Source: CAIJZX01 sp043766165
Lineage (GTDB): Bacteria; Patescibacteriota; Patescibacteriia; SBBC01; CAIJZX01
DNA length: 12,726 nucleotides
Direction of reading: 5' to 3'
NCBI GenBank assembly: GCA_043766165.1
Contig: JAYUIJ010000018.1
Coordinates: 1 to 12,726, forward strand
The translations under genes were made by a program, and so were the position numbers. The notes below the pieces were generated by a model. It did not search any database. It was not told the DNA's origin and saw nothing but the letters and a program-made list of their open reading frames with translations. Shown piece by piece: positions 1 through 5,406 of this stretch (position 1 is the first letter of the stretch; every line of letters begins with the position of its first letter).

Positions 1-28
1 GGAGCAATCTGCCGAAGAATAACGGTTC

Positions 29-80
29 TGCGGCCATGTGCATCAAGCCCCATTGTTTAGCAGTGGGGTACATGGCCGCA
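29..80. repeat. Long imperfect hairpin upstream of the first gene
   Basis: An 11-bp perfect inverted repeat (29-39 and 70-80, arm tgcggccatgt) encloses a second pairing, ccccattg (48-55) with cagtgggg (61-68), giving a long two-part stem with a short loop. There is no T-run on either side in either direction, so it is not an ordinary intrinsic terminator. It lies just before the promoter of the next gene. Its role is unknown; it may belong to a gene or RNA that begins left of the window. Confidence 0.55.
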
Positions 81-90
81 TCAATGCGTC

Positions 91-119
91 TTGACAAAAA
101 GCCAAAAATGGTGTAGCGT
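91..119 (+). promoter_or_regulatory. Sigma70-type promoter of the first gene
   Basis: A perfect -35 box TTGACA (91-96) is followed after 17 bases by TAGCGT (114-119), a weak -10. Spacing is ideal and the start codon lies 45 bases further down, behind a good ribosome binding site. Confidence 0.5.
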
Positions 120-164
120 GGAAATTAATTGAATCGCTGCCCCTTCCCATTTTGGAGGCACCTC

Positions 165-638
165 ATGCTAGTACAACTTGCGTTTGCATTGTCGCTACTG
201 GCGACCACACCGGCGCCGTCACTACCGGAATCAGTGCAGGTCATCAAGCCTGGCATTGGTCTTGACCAACCGCCGGCGATTGAGCGAGACAGCTATTTCT
301 ACCGCGTCGGCATTTTCCGACACACCTGGCGCTCCGACAGTGTCGTCTATACCGTGATCGTCGGGAAAGATACATTGTGTGTCGATACGCCGCCAAGCGG
401 TATGTACGCGGTCATGTCGAAACACGAGTTTCCACCGGAGACAGAAACACACATATTCCAATCAGTCTGGCGACACGAGTATGACGATCGCGGTAATGCC
501 CGCCGTCCTCGGTACCAGACCGGCAATTTCACGGAGGAAGATCTGACCAAGCGGGTCGCCGAAACAAAACGTCGTGGCTGGCATCAGTCGCTACCAGTTA
601 AGACACTCGCCCGTCTCCAAGTCCAATCAATGCACTGA
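165..638 (+). CDS. Small secreted protein of unknown function
   Basis: I do not recognise this 157-residue protein. The start at ATG 165 is chosen because GGAGG (154-158) sits six bases before it; a TTG 12 codons upstream would keep the frame open but has no such site and would put charged residues before the hydrophobic stretch. Residues 1-17 (MLVQLAFALSLLATTPA) look like a short signal peptide. The mature part is rich in charged and aromatic residues with one cysteine (in the stretch DTLCVDTPP), has no further membrane segment, and ends in a basic, possibly helical tail. It stands alone, with its own promoter and terminator, and is more GC-rich than the operon that follows on the opposite strand. 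Probably exported; function unknown. Confidence 0.65.
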   Translation: MLVQLAFALSLLATTPAPSLPESVQVIKPGIGLDQPPAIERDSYFYRVGIFRHTWRSDSVVYTVIVGKDTLCVDTPPSGMYAVMSKHEFPPETETHIFQSVWRHEYDDRGNARRPRYQTGNFTEEDLTKRVAETKRRGWHQSLPVKTLARLQVQSMH

Positions 639-649
639 AGCAACCCAAC

Positions 650-688
650 CGCCCTCGGACAATAATCCTGGGGCGTTTTTCTTTTTTT
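650..688 (+). terminator. Intrinsic terminator of the first gene
   Basis: The arms cgccctcgga and tcctggggcg pair with a small internal mismatch (cgccc/gggcg plus gga/tcc). A T-rich run (676-688) follows at once. It lies 11 bases after the stop codon of the secreted-protein gene. Confidence 0.75.
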
Positions 689-707
689 ACCAAAAAACAT
701 TTCGGCA

Positions 708-800
708 TGGTACGGCTTCTATACAAAGGTTCGAACGGATTTCGCGGGCGGCGGCTAGCGCCCCTTTGCCCCCGCAACCGCCGCCCGGGCGCGCCTTTTC
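708..800 (-). repeat. 93-bp GC-rich hairpin element, copy 1 (inverted)
   Basis: This 93-bp stretch is, base for base, the reverse complement of 5186-5278. Read on the minus strand it starts gaaaaggcgcgcccggg, contains a 9-bp stem GGGCGGCGG/CCGCCGCCC, then gttcgaacctttgtatag, and ends in GTACCA. On the minus strand it directly follows module A (836-800). It marks the far end of the XRE-TrpB-AsnB-aminotransferase block. A shortened relative without the GC stem is at 12381-12426. Confidence 0.9.
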
Positions 801-836
801 GACGATTTCAAGTTTTTCTTTGGCGGCAAATTCTTT
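800..836 (-). repeat. Module A, recombinase-derived, copy 1
   Basis: These 37 bases are the exact reverse complement of 5494-5530, which lies inside the recombinase reading frame and encodes roughly KEFAAKEKLEIV. Here the module is intergenic, 20 bases beyond the aminotransferase stop codon. Confidence 0.88.
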
Positions 837-856
837 AATTAGAGTCCAAATGATTC

Positions 857-1684
857 CTACAACACCCCTTTACATTCTTTCAAGAAATCATCAAATACCC
901 GCATCAGTCGTTTCAGTTCATCTGGTTGTTGAGGCATGGCCTGCTTGTCAATCGCTTTTATCGGAATAATTTTTGACGACGTGCTGGACAAGAAAGCTCC
1001 GTCAGATTTTAATACATCACCTACAGACACCTCCCTTTCTTCAAGATTGTAACCGTTTGTGAGAGCAACTTTGATAATAGCCTTTCTTGTTACACCATGC
1101 AAAATGTCTTTCTCTGGCGGAGTAATTATTGTTGACTTCTTTAGACAGAAGAAGTTTGTCCGTGTCCCTTCGGTAATATGCCCATTTCGGTTGAGAAACA
1201 ATGCGTCATACGCTCCAACCTGCTTGGCTATTCGGTATGATAAGTAGCTTTGCAACATGTTCATTGTTTTTGCGCGCGGGAATATCCTTTCATATGGATA
1301 TGTGATCACTTCAGTGCCGTCACGATACAGTTTCTTGTCGGGAAAAAGCGGATTCAGACAAATAATGAATAATCGGGCCTCTTCTTTAGTCGGTGCGCCG
1401 ATCAAAAGCATCTTCAGATTGCAAGTTTCGGCATTATTTTTTTCAATCAATTCATTGATGCTCACCTTTATAGCATTTTCTGTAAAAGGGTGGTCGAGAC
1501 CAATGATTCTGGCCGACTCCATCAATCGTTCAAGATGATCTTTAAGAAAGAATATTTGTTTGGAATTTACCCTTAACGTTTCGTAAACTCCAAAACCATA
1601 TGAGTATTCTATTGACGATAGTGGCACTACAGCTTCCGTTACTGGTAACACCTGTCCATTCTTAGAAAAATACTCAAAGGCCAT
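857..1684 (-). CDS. Class IV PLP aminotransferase (BCAT/DAAT/PabC-like)
   Basis: This 275-residue protein has normal length for fold-type IV PLP enzymes, a family including branched-chain aminotransferase, D-amino acid transaminase and 4-amino-4-deoxychorismate lyase. Visible landmarks are YGFGVYETLRV (29-39), the likely Schiff-base lysine K139 in RAKTMNMLQSYL, E172 in TEGTRTNFF, and LHGVTRK near residue 195, where the family binds the cofactor phosphate. The start ATG lies four bases after the AsnB-like stop, so the two are surely cotranscribed. Substrate cannot be read from sequence: the usual K-x-x-N-Y is K-T-M-N-M here. It is the last gene of an operon with a TrpB-like enzyme and an amide-forming synthetase, so it may supply or consume an amino or keto acid in the same small pathway. 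A housekeeping BCAT role is possible but the setting argues against it. Confidence 0.85.
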   Translation of the reverse strand: MAFEYFSKNGQVLPVTEAVVPLSSIEYSYGFGVYETLRVNSKQIFFLKDHLERLMESARIIGLDHPFTENAIKVSINELIEKNNAETCNLKMLLIGAPTKEEARLFIICLNPLFPDKKLYRDGTEVITYPYERIFPRAKTMNMLQSYLSYRIAKQVGAYDALFLNRNGHITEGTRTNFFCLKKSTIITPPEKDILHGVTRKAIIKVALTNGYNLEEREVSVGDVLKSDGAFLSSTSSKIIPIKAIDKQAMPQQPDELKRLMRVFDDFLKECKGVL

Positions 1685-1688
1685 GATA

Positions 1689-3560
1689 TTAGAGAAGTTT
1701 GTATAAATCTATCCAGCGAAGGAGTGTCAAAAAACTAAAGACTTGATTGGTTCGTAACGTCACAGGCTCACTCAAGGGCAACCATGATACTAGTGATTTG
1801 CTATCTTTCTTAGTTTCTAGCTTTTGAAGTAATTTTTCGTAATCATCGGCGAGTTTTTCAAATCGTCTTTTTTTGAAAATTCCCCAGACATTTTTTTGGC
1901 TACGAGATATCATTCGCCTAAACTCTTTAGCGATGAGCTTGTGTGAAGTAAGGTCTTCATTTGCTGGAAATGGAGATTTTACCCTTTGCGAAATTTCTTT
2001 CGGCAACATACTAGCGAAAGCTTTGCGTAAAGCCATCTTTTCTTTTGCCGGGGTAATGTTGCTTTCAATGGGTACTGCGAGTGAAGCTTCGATAAAATCC
2101 GGGTCTACGAATGGAACCCGCGCTTCAATTGAAGAGGCCATGGCCGCTCGATCATTACCGTCTTCTAGGTATTGGAGAAAGCGTTTGGCATAAAAATACT
2201 CCATTCGTTCGATAGGATCTGAACTGGGACATTTTGAATAGTTGGATTCGAGGATGGAGTCGATAATGGACTCAAATGATACATCGGCCAGAAAAGATTG
2301 GGTGAAAAACTCCTTAACGTAATCGGCTCGTCCGACAAAAGCTTCTTTCAGGTTCTCAGCTGAACTACAAATGTCCCGATCTAACTCAAAACCGGGGAAC
2401 TTATGATAGTAGCCCAGGTTAAATTCGTCGGCGCCCTCTCCAATCAGCGCGACCTTAAAACCATGTTCACGCATTGACTCGTAATTCGCTAACATGCCGA
2501 TACGTCGAATGCTATCTACGGGACCATCGTTGGCCACAATGCAGCGATTAATATACTCCGTCATTGTTTGCGGGGTGATGATTGGCCCCATGAGCTTGAT
2601 ACCACAATCAGCGGCCATGATTTTTGCATGACGCCAATCTTCATTTGTATCGCCGGAGTATTGTATGCAGAAGGCCGTAATATCCTTCTTGGACTTGAAC
2701 TGTGCGGCTATTGCCGTGACGATACTCGAATCAAGGCCGCCACTTAATGCGATGGCCACTGGCAACTCCTCCGGAATTCTATCCTTAACTGAAGATATCA
2801 AAGTTTGTTTAATACGTTTTTCCGGTTTAAGTGAAGTTTTCTTAATGGTAATTGGTATATCCCAATACTCGGTGAAACGTAATTGACTATCCTCGAGAAA
2901 AGCATAACACCCTGGCGGGAATTGTTTTACAGCTTGAAAATACGAACTTTGTGCATTTTGGTTTCCCGCCGCAAAGGCGTGGGCCATGAGTAAAAATTCA
3001 GCAATAGATGATTTGTCAATTTTACTGTCCACTCCTGGATATTTAAGGATGGCCTTGGGTTCAGAAGCGAAGAGAAACTCTTCACCGGCAAAAGCATAAA
3101 AAAGAGGTCGGACACCGGTTCTATCCCGAGCAATAAACGTTTTACCTGTTTCTTCATCGAAGAGCACGAAAGCGAATTCACCAATTAAATGGTCTACACA
3201 TTTTTCTCCCCACTCTTGGTAGGCAAAAATAATCACCTCAAAATCTGAGGGTGATACTGAGATGTATCCTTGCGTAGCAAAGTATTTTTTTAACTTTCGG
3301 AAATTGTAAATTTCGCCGTTGAAAACAATTGCGATTTGATATTGAGGATTATTCTTTTTCGGTATAGTAATAACCGTCGATCGACCATCTAGCCCAACGA
3401 GACTAAGACGGCGATGACTAAAAATAACGTTTCCTTGTGGTGAAATGTAGTGTCCGAGAAAATCTGGGCCGCGGTGCTGTAACACCACTCCCATCTCTAG
3501 AATGCTAAGCGGATGCCTAATTTCCTTCGTATCGCTGATAATCCCGCTGATCCCGCACAT
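1689..3560 (-). CDS. asnB: Glutamine-dependent asparagine synthetase-like amidotransferase
   Basis: This is a full-length 623-residue protein of the AsnB family, which takes ammonia from glutamine in an N-terminal Ntn domain and passes it to an AMP-activated carboxylate in a C-terminal synthetase domain. The catalytic Cys2 follows the initiator Met (MCGISGI). LQHRGPD (27-33) and NGEIYNF (81-87) are glutaminase motifs; SGGLDSS (273-279) is the pyrophosphate loop; GEGADE and ARVPFVDPDF complete the synthetase site. GEGADEFNLGYYHKF differs from the usual GEGSDE-(L/V)-F-x-GY wording, so the acceptor may not be aspartate. The gene starts 13 bases after the TrpB-like stop and has no clear ribosome binding site. 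It could be a plain asparagine synthetase, or, as in several antibiotic pathways, an amide- or ring-forming relative. The family call is firm; the substrate is open. Confidence 0.88.
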   Translation of the reverse strand: MCGISGIISDTKEIRHPLSILEMGVVLQHRGPDFLGHYISPQGNVIFSHRRLSLVGLDGRSTVITIPKKNNPQYQIAIVFNGEIYNFRKLKKYFATQGYISVSPSDFEVIIFAYQEWGEKCVDHLIGEFAFVLFDEETGKTFIARDRTGVRPLFYAFAGEEFLFASEPKAILKYPGVDSKIDKSSIAEFLLMAHAFAAGNQNAQSSYFQAVKQFPPGCYAFLEDSQLRFTEYWDIPITIKKTSLKPEKRIKQTLISSVKDRIPEELPVAIALSGGLDSSIVTAIAAQFKSKKDITAFCIQYSGDTNEDWRHAKIMAADCGIKLMGPIITPQTMTEYINRCIVANDGPVDSIRRIGMLANYESMREHGFKVALIGEGADEFNLGYYHKFPGFELDRDICSSAENLKEAFVGRADYVKEFFTQSFLADVSFESIIDSILESNYSKCPSSDPIERMEYFYAKRFLQYLEDGNDRAAMASSIEARVPFVDPDFIEASLAVPIESNITPAKEKMALRKAFASMLPKEISQRVKSPFPANEDLTSHKLIAKEFRRMISRSQKNVWGIFKKRRFEKLADDYEKLLQKLETKKDSKSLVSWLPLSEPVTLRTNQVFSFLTLLRWIDLYKLL

Positions 3561-3573
3561 AATATTGGGTTAT

Positions 3574-4800
3574 TTAGAGTTCCAGTGAGTTCCCACTTCC
3601 GGTCAGAGAAAAGACGATGGTTTTGTCCTGGCCGTCCCATTCCTTTGCAAGCTCAATAGCTCCTTTGATTGCGTAACAGGATTCGGCCGCTGGTTTGACA
3701 CCTTCGATTTTTTCAAAATAATCTTGGATTGAGTCAACATCTTTATTGTGATACGCCTTGGCTTTGACCAATCCTTTGTTCACTAACAGCGAGAGAAGCG
3801 GGTTTTTCCCGTGATAGTTTAAACCGCTTGCGCCAAGCTCTTTAGGGACAAAATCATTTCCCAGTGTGTACATCATCGCTCGTGGCATTAACCTGGCAAT
3901 ATCCGGATTCTCATAGCGGTATTCGCCTTTTGTAAAACTTGGAACGCTAGCTGACTCAATCGCCAGCATGAGTATGTTTTTCTGCTCAGCGACAAACGGA
4001 AATACAAACCCAGAAAAGCTACTCCCACCGCCAACAACACCAACCAGTGCATCTGGGGATATTTTCTCATCTTCTAGTTGTTTCTTTATTTCCATACCAA
4101 GGACAGTGTTGTGAAGTGCGGAGTACGCAGTCAGACAACCGAGGGAAAGTTTATACTTTGGATTTTCTCTAACTCTGCGAAGCGCGATACTTATGCCGGA
4201 TGCGATAGTTCCTTCTTTTGTGGTCATGGGAATCACCTTGGCACCAAACTGTTCCATGACTTTTACCTTGTCGTACTTCTGGTCATAATTCTTTTTCTCC
4301 ATGTATATTTCGGCAGGCAAACCGAAATCATGACACGCTAACGCCATCCCCATGCCCCAGTTTCCTGGGCCAGTATCTCCGACTAATAGTTTTGCACCCT
4401 CTGCTTTAGCATAATATGCTTGCACGTAAGAAGAATTGAGTTTGTAACTTCCAATCCGGTTTACATCTTCTCGCTTGAAATAAATTTTTACTTTTCTTAA
4501 TCCCAGGTCTTTTTCTAGCTTTTCCGCTCTTACTAATGGCGTTGGTCGGAAAGTAAGGTAGAACTTCAAAACTTCACTTGGTATCTCAATATATTCCTTC
4601 TCCCCATATTCTCCGACATTCAACTCTTGTTTCGCAAGTTCAACTGGAAGTGTCTTACCTAGTTTTTCCCAACTCATATTTTCACCGGACTCTGGATCTA
4701 GTGACGGGGGTATTTCGAAACCCAAAACGTGCTGGATAAAAGGCACGATGTTAAACCAGTATTTCGGTACCCCTTGATCGGTGTAGAGCTCAGTCTTCAT
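3574..4800 (-). CDS. TrpB2-like PLP-dependent enzyme, altered active site
   Basis: This 408-residue protein aligns by eye along its length with TrpB type 2, the tryptophan synthase beta subunit that joins indole to serine. FRPTPLVRAEKLEK (84-97), the Schiff-base lysine K120 in GSYKLNSS, phosphate loop GGGSSF (257-262), TLGNDFVPKELGASGLNYHG (312-331) and C-terminal LTGSGNSLEL are in the expected places. Key positions differ: the canonical ETGAGQ loop, carrying the catalytic Glu, reads DTGPGN (142-147), and the terminal LSGHG reads LTGSG. There is no trpA or other trp gene nearby. The enzyme therefore probably makes a different beta-substituted amino acid, or acts as a lyase or deaminase, instead of making tryptophan. 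It follows the XRE gene by 20 bases and precedes the AsnB-like gene by 13. Threonine synthase is less likely because the TrpB2-type C-terminal motifs are present. Confidence 0.82.
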   Translation of the reverse strand: MKTELYTDQGVPKYWFNIVPFIQHVLGFEIPPSLDPESGENMSWEKLGKTLPVELAKQELNVGEYGEKEYIEIPSEVLKFYLTFRPTPLVRAEKLEKDLGLRKVKIYFKREDVNRIGSYKLNSSYVQAYYAKAEGAKLLVGDTGPGNWGMGMALACHDFGLPAEIYMEKKNYDQKYDKVKVMEQFGAKVIPMTTKEGTIASGISIALRRVRENPKYKLSLGCLTAYSALHNTVLGMEIKKQLEDEKISPDALVGVVGGGSSFSGFVFPFVAEQKNILMLAIESASVPSFTKGEYRYENPDIARLMPRAMMYTLGNDFVPKELGASGLNYHGKNPLLSLLVNKGLVKAKAYHNKDVDSIQDYFEKIEGVKPAAESCYAIKGAIELAKEWDGQDKTIVFSLTGSGNSLEL

Positions 4801-4820
4801 ATGATTAGTATTTCCATTTT

Positions 4821-5069
4821 TTAGAGAAAGACATCATTTTTTTCAATAAAAAAAGTTAATGGCCTACTATATATTTTTGACAGCTCAATCAATTCAAGAA
4901 CTTCCACGCTACGTTGACCCGCTTCAAGCTTGGATATATTCGGTTGCGCCTTACCCAGCCGTTTGGCAACATCTGCCTGACTAAGACCGGCGTACTTCCG
5001 AGCTTGAATAAGCCGGTCAACGAGTTGCTTGTGCTTATTTGAATGACGTAATTTACCCCGTGTTTGCAT
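4821..5069 (-). CDS. XRE-family helix-turn-helix regulator, block 1
   Basis: The 82-residue protein is essentially one HTH_3 domain: LIQARKYAGLSQADVAKRLGKAQPNISKLEAGQ, with the turn around AKRLGKAQ and recognition helix QPNISKLE, followed by VLELIELSKIYSRPLTFF, the usual closing helices of the Cro/C1 fold. It is the first gene of the TrpB-AsnB-aminotransferase operon. The start codon lies seven bases after a TATAGT box on the minus strand, so the mRNA may be leaderless. An inverted repeat surrounds that box, suggesting self-repression and control of the operon. A second XRE gene in the equivalent position of block 3 (9775-9996) shares the pattern but is clearly diverged. Confidence 0.88.
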   Translation of the reverse strand: MQTRGKLRHSNKHKQLVDRLIQARKYAGLSQADVAKRLGKAQPNISKLEAGQRSVEVLELIELSKIYSRPLTFFIEKNDVFL

Positions 5070-5115
5070 GTTTATAACTATATGGTATATTAGTTAATAT
5101 GCGAAATAGTTATAA
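5064..5115. promoter_or_regulatory. Divergent promoter region with likely XRE operator
   Basis: A perfect 9-bp inverted repeat, TTATAACTA (5072-5080) and TAGTTATAA (5107-5115), encloses a smaller palindrome ATATTA-gt-TAATAT (5087-5100). On the minus strand TATAGT (5082-5077) can serve as -10 for the XRE operon, leaving seven bases to its ATG. On the plus strand TTGCAT (5064-5069), 16 bases, TATATT (5086-5091) could drive transcription toward the recombinase across the repeat region. Binding of the XRE protein here is inferred from position and symmetry. Confidence 0.5.
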
Positions 5116-5136
5116 GAGAAAAGCCCGCGTTCGCCC
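5116..5136 (-). repeat. Module E, copy next to XRE gene of block 1
   Basis: The 21 bases are the exact reverse complement of 5367-5387. Read on the minus strand they end gcgggcttttctc and lie just upstream of the XRE gene. A looser copy (gaacgggggcttttctc) at 9694-9710 precedes the XRE gene of block 3, and 5367-5387 precedes the recombinase. Confidence 0.85.
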
Positions 5137-5166
5137 CAAAAGAAAGTTCGAGCCGATATTTTTCAC
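5137..5166 (-). repeat. Module C, inverted copy
   Basis: The 30 bases are the exact reverse complement of 6739-6768, the recombinase segment encoding roughly VKNIGSNFLL. A fragment, gaactttcttttggg, recurs at 9640-9654. In this copy C is joined directly to module B, as in a recombinase gene with its middle deleted. Confidence 0.88.
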
Positions 5167-5186
5167 CGGTTCCTTGGCGGTTTTTG
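5166..5186 (-). repeat. Module B, inverted copy
   Basis: The 21 bases are the exact reverse complement of 5546-5566, the recombinase segment encoding KTAKEPG. A third copy in plus orientation is at 9542-9561, at the left edge of block 3. Confidence 0.88.
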
Positions 5187-5278
5187 AAAAGGCGCGCCCG
5201 GGCGGCGGTTGCGGGGGCAAAGGGGCGCTAGCCGCCGCCCGCGAAATCCGTTCGAACCTTTGTATAGAAGCCGTACCA
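5186..5278 (+). repeat. 93-bp GC-rich hairpin element, copy 2
   Basis: Identical over all 93 bases to the reverse complement of 708-800. It begins gaaaaggcgcgcccggg, folds through GGGCGGCGG/CCGCCGCCC, and ends at GTACCA, where module D starts. Here it follows inverted module B, whereas copy 1 follows module A, so the element has been joined to different partners. Confidence 0.9.
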
Positions 5279-5350
5279 ATTCGGAAAGGTGCGAAAATCA
5301 CGCGCCGCAGACCAACCGATTTTCGCTACACCGCCGAGGGTTTTCCCTTT
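5273..5350 (-). repeat. Module D, inverted copy
   Basis: The 78 bases are the exact reverse complement of 6769-6846, the 3' part of the recombinase gene up to the end of tRNA-Leu. The module contains a 9-bp stem, GCGAAAATC/GATTTTCGC, with an 18-base loop. Together with modules C and E it makes the recombinase gene flanked by long inverted repeats. Confidence 0.92.
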
Positions 5351-5366
5351 GCGTCCTGCGGGGCGC

Positions 5367-5387
5367 GGGCGAACGCGGGCTTTTCTC
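5367..5387 (+). repeat. Module E, copy upstream of the recombinase
   Basis: Inverted partner of 5116-5136 (21 of 21 bases). It lies 19 bases before the recombinase start codon, the same relative place as in front of the two XRE genes, so it marks the gene-side edge of each block. Confidence 0.85.
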
Positions 5388-5406
5388 TCTCGAAGTAACA
5401 ACACTT

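Larger units (their letters stand above)
708..5136 (-). mobile_element. Cargo block 1: repeat-bounded XRE-TrpB-AsnB-aminotransferase cassette
   Basis: Four genes on one strand are bounded on one side by modules E, C and B and a 93-bp GC element (5116-5278), and on the other by module A and an exact inverted copy of the same GC element (836-708). The order of modules, XRE gene first, cargo, then module A right after the last stop is shared with block 3 (9480-12426). The mobile nature is inferred from repeats and the neighbouring recombinase; no target-site duplication was identified. Confidence 0.5.

Noticed and set aside
574..969. Plus-strand 131-residue open frame
   Set aside because: It crosses a terminator, the GC element and the antisense of the aminotransferase gene; the GC-rich repeat is open in several frames by composition.
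3574..4800. Threonine synthase
   Set aside because: The GSYKLN lysine motif, the FVPKELGASGLNYHG stretch and the C-terminal LTGSG match TrpB2-type enzymes better.
5110..5301. Minus-strand open frame sharing residues with the 574-969 frame
   Set aside because: The shared residues only reflect the 93-bp inverted DNA repeat; no start site, domain or coding pattern supports a protein.
5209..5406. Upstream extension of the recombinase from a GTG codon
   Set aside because: The added residues are encoded by repeat modules (GC element, inverted D and E) and precede the family's normal N-terminus MLKYYLYARKS.
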